Below are positions 13,186 through 32,679 of a stretch of DNA of 62,000 bases, piece by piece; positions within the stretch are counted from its first letter, which is position 1; every line of letters starts with the position of its first letter. The stretch covers positions 210,001 through 272,000 of the forward strand of contig JACVTC010000125.1 of NCBI GenBank assembly GCA_016946835.1, read 5' to 3'. The notes below the pieces were generated by a model that saw only the letters and a program-made list of their open reading frames with translations, searched no databases and was not told the origin of the DNA. This DNA is from Neocallimastix lanati (nom. inval.) (lineage: Eukaryota > Neocallimastigomycota > Neocallimastigomycetes > Neocallimastigales > Neocallimastigaceae). Both the position numbers and the translations under genes were made by a program.

Positions 13186-14460
13186 ATGCCTAGTGATAGA
13201 ACAAAAGAATTTCAAGCAACTGTAGAATCTATACTTAATAGAAAAACAGTTATTGAACAACAACATTTATTACAAAATCAAACTTCACCAAGAAGTCAAA
13301 GATCAGAATTTGCTCATGCTGCTTCCATTATTGGTAAAGAAATTAATAGTACAGTTGCTAAACTTCAACGTTTAACTCAATTAGCTAAACGTCGTACGAT
13401 GTTTGATGATAATCCAACTGAAATTAATGATTTAATTCAAATGGTAAAACAAGATATTAGTAGAATTAATCAACGTATAGATTATTTACAAGTCAATGCT
13501 CGTAATAGAAATAATAATAAGAAAAATAATGAGGAAGATAATGCTCAAGCAATGGAGCATTCAAAAAATGTTATTGTTTCCTTACAATCTAAACTAGCAA
13601 ATACTTCTAATGATTTTAAAAATGTATTAGAAATAAGAACACAAAATATGCGTGAACAGAAATCACGACAAGATCAATATGGTGTATCTAATCTATCTAC
13701 TTTGACTACCCCTAATTTAGATTTATTAAAAAAAAATCCTTTACCTTTATACCAATCAGCTATGGCTACTGCTGCTTCTCTGAATATGACTTCACCATTG
13801 ATTCATTCCTCTACATTAGATAATCCTAATAATACCTCAAATAATCTAAATATAATGAATACTCTTAATAATAATAATAATAATAGCAATAATAGTAATC
13901 CATCTAATCCATCTACATCATCAGGAGGTTTAGGTTTTAATAGTGCTTTAAATCGTAATACCGCCACCAATAGTAATAGTTTATATGGATCACCTTATGA
14001 TGGTAATATACCTATGTATGCCCCACTTGATGATCCTTCTAAAAAAAAGGATACCGGTAAAAATCCAGATACCTTTATTTCCATTAATATGATAGATGAT
14101 TCCCAACCCCCCAATGGATCTCTTGGTCTTGGAAATATTATTGGAGGAGAGCAACAGCAACTTCTTGCCAATCCTGTACATACAGAATATTTGGAGTCAC
14201 GTTCTCAGGCGATTGATTCGATTGAATCCACCATTGCTGAGTTAGGTCAAATTTATCAACATTTTGCACAAATTTTAGCAGGACAAAGGGAAACGGTTCA
14301 ACGTATTGATGATAATATTGCGGATGTTGAAATGAATGTAGAGGGTGCCCAAACCCAACTGATGAAATATTACAATAATATTTCAAACAATCGTTGGTTA
14401 ATTTTGAAGGCCCTCGGTATTGTTCTTATCTTTTTCTTAATCTTTGTCATGTTTTTATAA
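13186..14460 (+). CDS. SED5: Sed5/syntaxin-5 family Qa-SNARE, Golgi
   Basis: A 424-aa tail-anchored t-SNARE expected to act in ER-to-Golgi and intra-Golgi vesicle fusion. The N-terminus MPSDRTKEFQ carries the DRTxEF peptide by which Sed5/syntaxin 5 binds the SM protein Sly1. Residues about 40-160 are helical and fit the Habc bundle (KLQRLTQLAKRRTMFDDNP is family-typical). A low-complexity linker at about 200-260 contains an Asn run. The SNARE motif spans about 335-400, with the zero-layer Gln at about 367 (ILAGQRETVQRID), then RW and a hydrophobic anchor at about 404-424 ending the protein. No intron. The ATG follows AATAAAA; the protein is longer than yeast Sed5 because of the Asn/Ser linker. 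Orthology is clear from the N-peptide plus SNARE core. Confidence 0.93.
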   Translation: MPSDRTKEFQATVESILNRKTVIEQQHLLQNQTSPRSQRSEFAHAASIIGKEINSTVAKLQRLTQLAKRRTMFDDNPTEINDLIQMVKQDISRINQRIDYLQVNARNRNNNKKNNEEDNAQAMEHSKNVIVSLQSKLANTSNDFKNVLEIRTQNMREQKSRQDQYGVSNLSTLTTPNLDLLKKNPLPLYQSAMATAASLNMTSPLIHSSTLDNPNNTSNNLNIMNTLNNNNNNSNNSNPSNPSTSSGGLGFNSALNRNTATNSNSLYGSPYDGNIPMYAPLDDPSKKKDTGKNPDTFISINMIDDSQPPNGSLGLGNIIGGEQQQLLANPVHTEYLESRSQAIDSIESTIAELGQIYQHFAQILAGQRETVQRIDDNIADVEMNVEGAQTQLMKYYNNISNNRWLILKALGIVLIFFLIFVMFL

Positions 14461-14696
14461 TGAAAATTGAAATTTTATATAAAAAAAAAATTATCATAAA
14501 ATGATATAAAATAAAAAATTAAAAATTAAAAAATAAAAATTAAAAAATAAAAATTAAAAATTAAAAATTAAAATAAAATAAAATAAAATAAAATAAATAA
14601 ATAAATAAAAATTAAATAATAAAAAATAATAAAATAAAGTTTTTTTTTTAAAAAAAATATATATATATATATTAATATTATTCATTAAAAATTCCA

Positions 14697-14756
<60 letters not shown>

Positions 14757-15218
14757 TTTAAAATAATAGGAAAGGAAAGGAATGGAAAGGAAATAAGAAA
14801 AAGAAAAAGAAAAAAAAAGTCCTCATTTTTTTTTTATCATATAAAATATTAGATATATTTATACCTCTTTATTATAATAATAAAAAAATAAAAAAAAAAA
14901 AAAAAAAAAAAAATTAAAATTAAAAATTAATACAATAATTTCAATTATTAAATAATATATATTATATATATATATAATAATAAAAAAAAAAAAAAAAAAT
15001 ACATAATAATAGTATAAATAGTAATAAAAATATAATAAGATACTTTTTTACCTTAAAATATAAATAAATAAATATATAATATAATATATAATAAAATAAT
15101 AAAATAATAGTATATAATAATAGTAGTATATAATAATAGTATATAATAATCCTTTAATATATAATAATAATCCTAAAAGGAATTTTTCTATATATATGTA
15201 ATAAAATTAGAGAAATTC

Positions 15219-15274
<56 letters not shown>

Positions 15275-15281
15275 AATAAAT

Positions 15282-15312
<31 letters not shown>

Positions 15313-15639
15313 TAAAAAATTAAAATAAAAAATTATAATAAAAAATTAAAAATTAAAATAAAAAATTAAAAATTAAAATAAAAAATTAAAATAAAAAAAT
15401 TTTTTTTTTTTGATTTATTATTATTTTTGTTAACTAAGTATCCAATTGGATTACATTTAAAGTTAAATAAATGACTATCTTTGAATTCTCATTACCGATA
15501 TTTATTCTACTAATCATTAGTAATAATAATTTCGTTAAAACAATTTTTAGAAGAATACAAGAATACAAAAAAAATTTTATTCATAATAAAATTTCAATAA
15601 TATTTTAACTAATAATAAGCTTATGTAAAATATATAGGG

Positions 15640-15694
<55 letters not shown>

Positions 15695-15720
15695 AAAAAG
15701 CAATTAGTTGACAATATTTT
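14461..15720. other. AT-rich intergenic DNA with very long poly(A) runs
   Basis: Contains AAAAATTAAAAATAAA tandem tracts, a 52-base A run at 14701-14752, a roughly 53-base A run at 15220-15272 and a roughly 43-base run at 15650-15692. No gene seen. Confidence 0.7.
14701..14752. repeat. Homopolymer A run, 52 bases
   Basis: Uninterrupted A tract about 240 bp after the Sed5 stop codon, one of the longest in the window. Such runs are assembly-sensitive, so the exact length is uncertain. Confidence 0.85.
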
Positions 15721-15735
15721 TAAATCAAAGTTCAA

Positions 15736-16256
<521 letters not shown>

Positions 16257-16301
16257 TTTATTGGAAACTCTATCATTAATATTCCATTTTCATATTATAA
16301 C

Positions 16302-16378
16302 ATGAGATATTATTGTATAAAGCAGCATGACACAACGGATTGTGGAGCAGCGTGTCTTGCTACTATTAAGTCAAAAAA
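16302..16378 (+). pseudogene. N-terminal fragment of a C39-peptidase (bacteriocin exporter type)
   Basis: ATG at 16302 opens a frame reading MRYYCIKQHDTTDCGAACLA then TIKSKK before running into a long A tract. The pattern Q-x4-5-DCGAACLA is the hallmark of peptidase C39 at the N-terminus of bacterial peptide-exporting ABC transporters; the Cys in DCG is the catalytic nucleophile and the preceding Gln forms the oxyanion hole. Only about 25 codons remain; nothing downstream continues the protein. Base composition (GCAGCATGACACAACGG) is far richer in G+C than its surroundings. It probably derives from a bacterial-type gene acquired by the fungus and later truncated. The motif is seen directly; the origin is inferred. 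Confidence 0.55.
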
Positions 16379-16379
16379 A

Positions 16380-16585
16380 AAAAAAAAAAAATTCATTTTA
16401 TAAAGTTATATTAAATTAATTAAATTTTATTAATATTAATTATTGTTAAAGTTTTTATTATTTTAAATAAATTATTTAACTTTTTTTTTTTTTTTTTTTT
16501 TGGTAAATAAAATTTTCATAGCATAAAAATATGACAGCATATATATTTGATATTCAAGCAGTTCAGTTTATAGTAAGCCAAATAT

Positions 16586-16631
<46 letters not shown>

Positions 16632-18058
16632 AAATTTTTTTAATTAATAATTAAAGTAAATAAAGTTTTGATGAATAAAATTTCAAATAATATATAATAT
16701 ATTTCAGGATAGATATTTAAACTCTGATTAATTATAAAAGCTAGTAACAAATTAACTGATCGATTTGTAATTAGTATTATATTAGCATAAAAAAATTTAT
16801 GTTTCATTAATGTATTACTGTTGTTTTTATTATTATTTTTACAATAGTTATGATACGGTAATACTAAAAATTCTACTTTACCATTTATTATAAATCATTA
16901 AAATAACGATTTTATAATTATTTTATAGTTTATATATAACCATAAATACTAAATGTATATAGTACATAGTCTAAAATATATATAAATAGGGATACCATGT
17001 TTAAATACAAATCACATAATGATAATCACTATTAGTAATAAAATAAATTGATTTTTTGGAATAATTTTTAATATTAAATAGTTAATAACTAAGTATCTTA
17101 TTAAAAAGACATAATAAAAAATTTAGGAAATAGCATATATAATGAACAGCAATGTAGTTTTAATAATATTTGACTTTAGTTTATTGACGCTTAATACATT
17201 ATGAGGAAAGAAGAAGTATTAAAAATCAAAGACAAATATTTAGCTTCTGTTGTAAGAATGATATTTACTTAGAGCGTAAAAACAATGTAATACAAGATTA
17301 CCAATGGGATAGTATGGATCGCAATAACGAAATCAGATTACTTATCTAATCGATCAGTAGACAAGCATTACGGTCATAATGAAAAGGAGCCAATAATTCA
17401 CTGTAAAGACACTGACACACCCCTAAATCCAATAATAAATAAATATTGAACATTAAATATTATATATTAAATATCAAATAATAGATAAAATAATTATAAA
17501 TAAATAAATATTAAATAATATATTAATGTACAAAAAAAAATTATAATAATATTATATTGTAAAAGGAAAAAAAAATAATAAAATAATGAATAATAAATAA
17601 TAAATACATAATAAAAATAATAAATATATAATAATAAATAATAAATATATAATAATAAATAATAAATACTATTTAAATTAATAAATAAGGAATAGTAAAT
17701 AATAAATTATAAATATTACTAAATATTAAAGATATAATTATTTAATTAGGAATGTTGTGTAGTAGATATTAAATATTAAATATAAAGTATAAAATATTAA
17801 ATATTAAATAATTAAATATTAAAAATTAAATATTAAATAATTAAAAAAAATAATTATTTTTATATAGCTGTGTCTAAAAAAATTATAAATTAATTTAAAA
17901 TAAAAATAAAAACAAAAATAACTATATAAAGAAGAGGTTAAATTTCCTTTTTTATCAATGATAAATATTTAATATGTAATATAGATTTCTAATATTTTTA
18001 TTATAATTAATTAATCCTATGATTAAATTGGTTGGAAAAAAAAAAAAGTCCACTGTTT

Positions 18059-18097
<39 letters not shown>

Positions 18098-18659
18098 TTA
18101 TTTTTATTAAGTATTTAAATTTTAATACAATCTAATTTAGTATAATAAATAATATAATATATATTTTAATAATAATATCTAATTTACTAATGAAACTCTT
18201 TATAAAATTTGAGATAATTTTGAGATAATTACAGAGTACCCTATTTAACAGTAGTAACAATATATAAGCATTTTATATAAATCTTAAATAAAAGAATCAA
18301 CCATAGCTTCTTATAAATAAATGAAAGGCTATAAATTTAATTTATAGATAATTAAATAATAATTACAATATTTTAACATTGTTATTAAATGAAACCAAAA
18401 CTATTTTATTATATTATATTATTTTATAATCTATTATATTTATAATATTAATTTATTATTATTTATATTTTAGTCATATTATTTATATAATAGATAAACA
18501 GTAATCATTTTTATATAAGACATATAAATAAATATAATCATGACATCAATATATTTCATTTTATAAATGATCATTTCTTTTTTTTATTATTACCTATTAT
18601 TAATTATTTTATTATAATTAATAATAAGTAATAATGAAAGTAGTTCAGTAATAAAAATA
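16380..18659. other. AT-rich intergenic DNA with possible coding relics
   Basis: Mostly simple AT sequence with poly(A) at 16587-16629. A mixed-composition patch at about 17195-17430 contains two short frames: MRKEEVLKIKDKYLASVVRM from ATG 17201, and an open frame of about 48 codons from about 17308 to a TGA near 17450. Neither is recognised. They are possible decayed gene fragments. Confidence 0.4.
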
Positions 18660-19030
18660 ATTAATAGTAAATCGTAAATAATAAATAATAAATAATAAAT
18701 AATATAATAAATAATAAATAGTAAATAATATATAATAAATATTGAATAATTGAATAATAAATAAATAATAATAAATAATAAATAATAAGTAAATAATAAT
18801 AAATAATAAATAATAAGTAAATAATAATAAATAATAAATAATAAGTAAATAATAATAAATAATAAATAATAAATAATAAATAATAAATAATAAATAATAA
18901 ATAATAAATAATAAATAATAAATAATAAATAATAAATAATAAATAATAAATAATTGAATAATAAATAATAAATAATAAATAATAATAAATAATAAATAAT
19001 AAATAATTAACTATTTAAATTAATAAATAA
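18660..19030. repeat. AATAAATAATAAATAA array
   Basis: A long array of AATAAATAATA units, with ATAATTGAATAATAAAT interruptions that match the inverse of the 7.3-kb minisatellite core. A further block at about 19445-19610 has two GAGTATTTAGTAATAAATAA copies. Confidence 0.7.
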
Positions 19031-19041
19031 TTGAATAATAA

Positions 19042-19360
19042 ATGGATCGACCCCCATCAGTATCAAATTCTCACGATTCTTCCCTCTGGGTTTTGAGTGA
19101 AAGATTAAGGGTTAAATGATACTCAAGTAGGTATGTTTTCTATATTTCTAACACTTTAAGAATCCTATTGCATCCTATTGCATAAGCCTTATCTGAGAGG
19201 ATTACAGTTTCCAGCTCCTCCGAGATGGCAAGAAAGCTCTGCTTTCCCTTGAGGATCTCGTAGGGTGCTTTGCTTATGGGGAGCTGCGAGCGTCGACGCC
19301 GTACCAGATATGGCAGTTAAAACATATACCCACATTAACATATGAGGGAGACGAAAGAAT
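19042..19360 (-). other. GC-rich coding-like island (gene fragment or structured RNA)
   Basis: About 300 bp of strikingly balanced composition set in pure AT repeats. On the minus strand a frame is open from 19316 to a TAG at 19140 (58 codons, no ATG), reading LPYLVRRRRSQLPISKAPYE and then a typical mixed protein ending NRILKVLEI. On the plus strand nested inverted repeats could fold: CAGCTCC (19212-19218) with GGAGCTG (19280-19286), CGAGAT (19221-19226) with ATCTCG (19255-19260), CAAG with CTTG, and AAAGC with GCTTT around a TCT loop. A 10-bp tandem duplication, CCTATTGCAT twice, lies near 19174. The protein is not recognised. The amino-acid balance favours a transferred gene fragment; the fold could instead mark an RNA. 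Confidence 0.4.
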
Positions 19361-27479
<8,119 letters not shown>

Positions 27480-28188
27480 ATTATTTCGCCCCCGAATTAA
27501 TTTATATGAATTCATAGTTCCTAGAAATTTAAAAAAAAGAACAACAATTTGAAGACGAAAATAATAAATCATAAAAAATATCAACCTAAATAAATAAAAC
27601 AAATAAATATTTCCCCAATTTTTTTTAATTTTAAAAATAAAAATAAAATAAAGAAAATAAAGTTGTCATGATATAGGAAATAATTCACTACTCATGATTT
27701 GAAAAAGTAAAACAAAACAAAAAAGCAAATAAAAATAATAAAAAAAATAAAATAATTAAAAAATTAAATTAAAATATATAATGTATAGAATTTGATTATT
27801 TTTGTGTTTATATTTTTTGTGTGAATAAAAGTTTGAAATTATGATATCAAAATAGGTTATTAAATTTCTAATTATGTAGAAGTAAAGAAAAAAAAGGAAA
27901 TACTCTCCTTTAAAAGTAAATAGATTAATGATTGTTTATTTTTAAAATGAAATTTATTTTATATTTGCTTAAAAAATATCTTTATATTATGATGCAAGGT
28001 TGGATATTTAAGAAAAAATATTGCGTAGAGTACGAAATAGTTTTATTTATAAAATATGATAAAGATGAAACAAGTTTGCTTGCCGTTAAAAAAAATTTTA
28101 TAAAGTAATTATATTTTTTTGATTGAAGGCAAACTTTTTATTAGAATAAATTATTTATTTTACATAAAATCCTTTATTGGCAGGTGAA
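27480..28188. other. GAPDH 3' flank and tRNA-Ser 5' flank
   Basis: AT-rich; begins with a short CGCCCCCG patch in the GAPDH 3' UTR. No gene seen. Confidence 0.6.
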
Positions 28189-28270
28189 GTCACTTTGGCG
28201 GAGTGGTTAACGCGGTGGCCTGCTAAGCCATTTCCCTTTGGGAGCGCAGGTTCGAGTCCTGCAGGTGACG
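28189..28270 (+). tRNA. tRNA-Ser (anticodon GCU)
   Basis: An 82-nt class II tRNA. The acceptor GTCACTT pairs with AGGTGAC (28263-28269) and is followed by discriminator G. The anticodon arm is TGGC-CTGCTAA-GCCA. A serine-type long variable arm contains TCCC/GGGA. The T arm is GCAGG-TTCGAGT-CCTGC. A and B boxes are intact, there is no intron, and a T run starting at 28273 serves as the Pol III terminator. Confidence 0.95.
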
Positions 28271-28305
28271 AACTTTTTTTTTATTTTATAATCCTTTTTT
28301 TTTTT

Positions 28306-28375
28306 TCCACTCCAATGATGTGGACCCCAATGATGGAACCGAAGCTGTATGGTTTCTGAGGGGGTTCAGCAATTA
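28306..28375 (+). other. GC-rich segment with C/D-box-like motifs after tRNA-Ser
   Basis: About 70 bp of balanced composition lies 40 bp past the tRNA. It contains ATGATG (28330-28335, C-box-like) and CTGA (28356-28359, D-box-like), flanked by GGACCCC (28322-28328) and GGGGGTTC (28360-28367) that can pair as a terminal stem. The C-D spacing of about 20 nt is too short for a standard box C/D snoRNA, so it may be a remnant, a mini RNA or part of the LINE 5' end. ATGATG also occurs once more just upstream. Confidence 0.25.
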
Positions 28376-28929
28376 GTATTATAATAAAATTTAATTTACT
28401 TTTCAATTTTTAATGCAATCTTTATTTTTTTATATAAATCATAATTGTATTTTTAAATCAATTTTTCAACCAAAAGAAATTTTTACACTATACTACTAAC
28501 AATATTGTTTTTATATTTTTTTTTTTTTTTTTTTCTCCTATATTTCCAAAGTTTTTATATTCTATATATTTATATATATTATATATATATATATATATTT
28601 TTTTTTCTATCTTTATATATTTTATTTTATATTTTTATATAAATTTTTACTTTAGGTTTTTAATTTTCATATCCTTTTAAAATATTTTTTATTTTTTACT
28701 TTAAATAAATATATTATTTTACATTATATTTTATTGAATAAATAATTTTTCCACTAACTATTGTTTTTTAATATATCTTAGGAAATTCAATTCATGTGAA
28801 ACAATTAACTTTTATATTCAGTAAATTTAAATGTTAATATTTTATATATAATTCTTTGGTATTCAATACTTATAATAAATTCACAATAAATAGAAATTAA
28901 GTCAGTTTTGTTATCATCAAACTCTAAAC
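28376..28929. other. AT-rich flank between tRNA-Ser and LINE coding region
   Basis: Poly(T) at 28511-28534 and TA repeats. It may include the 5' UTR of the LINE, whose 5' end cannot be placed. Confidence 0.4.
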
Positions 28930-30054
28930 ATGGATGCTTCTAGCTCAGTTAATAATACTCCCTTCCATCGTGGTTTCTACTGCTTCGGTAATCATATGAA
29001 CAATTATAGCCTTATCTTTATCCATAACCTTAATTCTTGGTCCCCTAGTAATCTAATGGCTCAAGTTATTAGTAAGATCCCTAATTACAATGAAATTATT
29101 CCATATGCTAAAAAACTTTTTTCTCCAAGGTACGGCTCATACTTCATTATTAGGGTTAATAAACACAAAAATGATCTCAAATTTTTCGATGTTTTAGATT
29201 TCTTAAGAGATAAAATTCCTGAAACAGCTAAAATTACCTGGACCTTGTGTAATAAACTTAAACAAATGAACAAGTCAAGAAAATCTAATAATATTGATGT
29301 TGAACTTAATCCTATGGCGAAAGATTTTTTCTCTAGCCATCTAAATTCAAATTCTTCTTTCTTTAATCTCTGTGTTAGTTGGAATATTAACGGTTGGAAT
29401 ACTGAAAAACGTGATAGTATTTTATATCTCAACTCTATTTTCAAACCTATATGTATCTGTTTACAAGAAACTGGAAAAAGTAAATATCTTCCAAAAGATG
29501 TTTCATCACCATTAATTCCATATTACAACTCAGTTTTCCTTAGAGCTAATCCTAAAATCCCTGGTATGAGAGGACTCTTTATTGGTGTTCATTCTTCGTG
29601 CTCTTTTTTCCAAGAACCGTTTTTATACAAATATATCATTTCAGTAAATATTACTTCTTTCTGGAATCAAAAATGTACTATTGGTAATATCTACTTCCCT
29701 CAAAGCAAATGGAAGGAAGAAAGACTAGCTGCTTTTGATGAACTTTCTCAATGGTTACGTTTTCACAATAGAAAAAACGTTCCTGCTGTCCTAGTTGGTG
29801 ATTTTAACATGTCATTAAAGAAGATCAAAACATACATCTCAAATAATTTTCCTAATTGGTATATTGCTTCCTTATATGGTAATAAATTTACTTATGCCAA
29901 AGGTACTAGATCATCTTGTATTGACCATGTCATCTATAATGAGGCTTTGGCAGCTCATTTTAATAAAACCTCGTTTTGCACTTCATTTTATGGTATTTCT
30001 GTCATAAACCTATTATACTTTCTTGCAACAAAGTTCTCTCCGATGGCTTTATAA
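28930..30054 (+). pseudogene. LINE ORF part 1: N-terminal region and APE endonuclease
   Basis: The 374-codon frame starts MDASSSVNN. The first about 145 residues are not recognised. From about 148 an exonuclease/endonuclease/phosphatase domain runs in order: WNING (N152/N154), LQET (E180), GNIYFP, VGDFNM (D291, N293) and SCIDHV (D332, H333). This is the nuclease that nicks target DNA for target-primed reverse transcription. The expected final catalytic motif S-D-H-K-P is broken: the DNA near 30001 reads TCT GTCAT, one base short, so the frame leaves into ...VINLLYF and stops, while HKPIILS continues in the next frame. Confidence 0.85.
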
Positions 30055-31776
30055 GGCCTGCTAAAGTTTCTAAATGGTCTATACATGTTTGTAAAACAAA
30101 AAATTCAGATATTTTATCGCATAATTATTTTTCAATCTTAGCAAATGACCTCGATTCTCATTACAATTCGCTCACGGCTGATGAAATAGTAGAAAAATTT
30201 ATCAATACAGCAAATAATATCGGGAAGGATATTAAAGCTTTCATTCCAACAAATTTAAAGGGCTCTGCTTTTCATTGTCCTTATTACATTAAAAAGCTGT
30301 CTCATGAAAAACATATTGCATTTCGAAATATTAAGCCTTACTTATACTGTGAAAATGTTGATAATTACCTTGAACAATTTAATAAATATGAAAAACTTTG
30401 CAAATTAATCAAGAAAACAAAGAGCAAATTTCAGTCTTCTAGATTTAAGGCTAATATAGTAAAAATCGGTAATTATTTTTTGAATAAAGATTTCAAAAAT
30501 GGTTGGAGATGTTTAAAAAAAAATTGCTAAACCATCGTATTCATCTACCTCCCCTACTTGCATAAAATCTAAATTTGGTCAAGATATTATCTCTCCTACT
30601 AAACAATTAGATAGATGGGCTGAATATTATAAAGATCTAGCTTCTGATCCCTCAGGTCACAGCCTTAATCGTAACTTCTGGATCCATGCTTTAAGGAATA
30701 TTAGTCTTAGATCCTCCACTTGGAATATCAACGATCCTATTACGATTGACGATATTAAAAAAAACTATTTCATCGATGAAAAACAACAAAGCACCCGGCC
30801 CCGATGGTATCCTGATTGAATTCTACAAAGCTCTGTTTTGCAATGAAGAATTACTAGAAACACATCCTGCCGCTGAAAAGTGTCTTAAATTGATTTTTAA
30901 TAAAATATGGAATGGATCTTTTCCTAAAAAATGGAACTCAGCTTCTATTGTATCAATCCCTAAGAAAGGTGACCTATCAGATTGTAGTAATTATCGAGGT
31001 ATTTCTCTCATTAATGTTGGACTGAAAATCATTTCAAAAATTATAACAGATAGAATATCTACTTACGCACTCTCACACAATTTCATTAGACCTGAACAAT
31101 TTGGTTTTCGCAACCGTGAAGAATGCATTAGTTTATTCATTTCCGTTAGAGAAATTTGCCTAAGAAGAAAATTTCAAGGAAAATTCACATATTTAGCCTT
31201 TTTAGATCTTAAAAAAGCTTATGATTCAGTTCCTATTTTTAACATTCTTACTAATTATATCGTTATGGAGTACGTGGTAAATGTTTTGATTTTCTTTGTA
31301 ATTTATATACTTCATCTAAAGCTCGTGCTCGATTTGCTTCAATGTTATCAAATGAATTTCCTATTAAAAGAGGTGTTCGTCAAGGTTGTCCATTATCTAC
31401 GATCTTATTCAATTTATTCATCAATGATATATTAAATGACTGCGAAAAGTATGGTGTTAATATTGGAAGAAAAAAGTGTTGTGGTGGACTCTTTGCTGAT
31501 GATGTTGTCCTCATTGCTCCAAGTGCAAAAAATTTAGAAAAATTACTTAAAAAGGTACATAGATGGGCTAATTTAAATGAAATGACTTTTGGTATAGAAA
31601 AATGTGCAACTATGGTTATAAAACCAATGAACTTCCAATCTCCTCCAAACTATAGTGACCCAACCTTCTTTTTAGGAATGAATGCTATTCCTAAAGTTTC
31701 TAGTTATATTTATCTTGGTATTCCTTTTTCTGATGATCTCTTACTAGAACACATTATATCTCAAAAGCATTTTAAA
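30003..31776 (+). pseudogene. LINE ORF part 2: linker and reverse transcriptase
   Basis: The frame resumes with HKPIILSCNKV and runs to 30530, then continues after shifts in A-rich tracts to the RT. RT motifs in order are NNKAPGPDG, SIPKKGDLSDCSNYRGISL, FLDLKKAYDSVP (motif A), RGVRQGCPLS (motif B) and GLFADDVVLIAPS (motif C, catalytic FADD). The frame shifts again near 31250 and the segment 31342-31812 carries motifs B and C. The protein breaks off soon after SYIYLGIPFSDD; the last residues come from the adjoining palindrome. The C-terminal domain is missing. Confidence 0.88.
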
Positions 31777-31818
31777 GTTAATTTAATAATAATATATAAT
31801 AAATATTATTAAATTAAC
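31777..31818. repeat. 42-bp palindrome at the LINE break
   Basis: Perfect 15-bp arms GTTAATTTAATAATA (31777-31791) and TATTATTAAATTAAC (31804-31818) with a 12-nt spacer. It sits exactly where LINE homology ends, so it may be the terminus of an inserted element or a rearrangement scar. Confidence 0.85.
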
Positions 31819-32425
31819 TTTATTAAAATATTTAGGAATTAGTCTATAGGCCAACTAATTACTAAATATTATTAACATATTGAAATTAATATATATTAAA
31901 TAATATAAACACGTGATTGTCATATTAAATTAATTTCTATATTAATTTATTATCAAAATCTTTACATATTATATTTTAATTATAAAATATAATATTTAAC
32001 TATATTAGATTCTTATATTTTATTTATATTAAATATTTATATTATTATTTTTATATTATCAATATCAAACTTATATTAATATTATTACGTATTTATATTA
32101 ATAATTAATATTTAAATAATTAATTATTTTATATAAATACATGTTTAAATCTTTTGATTAATCCTTTGTAGGATTATTGTAATTTAAATTATAATAATAA
32201 TTATATAAAATAATAATGTAATAAAATATTATTATGATTAAATAAAATTTATATTTTAAATAAAAACTTAATTATAAAATTTACTAATAACAATATGTTT
32301 TAAATAAGATTAAAATTAAATTATTAATTAATTACTATAATTTGGCATCTTGACCTAATCGTTAAGACCAAATTATCACAAAACTTTGACAATGTATGTT
32401 AAGATTTTGATATAATTTATAGTTT

Positions 32426-32428
<3 letters not shown>
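31819..32428. other. AT-rich sequence, no gene
   Basis: Contains a small inverted motif pair (ATCTTGACCTAATCGTTAAGACC at about 32347) whose reverse complement partly recurs near 33886-33902, hinting at decayed LTR-type sequence in opposite orientation. Confidence 0.4.
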
Positions 32429-32459
<31 letters not shown>

Positions 32460-32677
32460 CTTAGAGAATAACTTTATTTAATTTATAATAATAATAAAAT
32501 TACATGAAATTAAAAGAAAAAAATAACAAATAAAATACATGAAATAAAATATTATATATTATAAAATTATATAAGTGCGTTAGAAGCAATAGTTTCTAAC
32601 TTTTCCCATTCCTCGATAATAACACCACGTCCATTATTGCGAGTAATAATTTCAGTATTAGTATTATCAATCGAATC
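32429..32677 (-). pseudogene. Retrocopy-like 3' gene end, copy 2, with poly(A) tail
   Basis: Minus-strand counterpart of 15736-16256. Coding remnant 32677-32567 reads SIDNTNTEIITRNNG then EEWEKLETIASNALI and stop. The 3' UTR (32566-32457) contains AATAAAGTTATTCT and is followed by a 28-nt A tail (T run 32429-32456 on plus). A templated tail after a polyadenylation signal is the mark of target-primed retrotransposition. The upstream end is cut by LTR-like sequence near 32680. Confidence 0.55.
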
Positions 32678-32679
32678 GT

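Larger units (their letters stand above)
28930..31776 (+). mobile_element. Non-LTR retrotransposon (LINE), frameshifted and 3'-truncated
   Basis: One LINE copy with an N-terminal region, APE-type endonuclease and reverse transcriptase in consecutive but frame-broken segments. Breaks are seen near 30001 (one base missing), at the A9 tract about 30515-30523, at the A7 tract about 30758-30764 and near 31250. The sequence stops shortly after the RT thumb region, where a 42-bp palindrome begins; there is no 3' UTR or poly(A) tail. It lies about 660 bp downstream of tRNA-Ser in the same orientation. It is inactive as it stands, although the two homopolymer breaks could be sequencing errors. Confidence 0.9.

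Noticed and set aside
18660-19030. Regular repeats resembling a CRISPR array
   Set aside because: Units are simple AATAAATAATA sequence without unique spacers, and the genome is eukaryotic.
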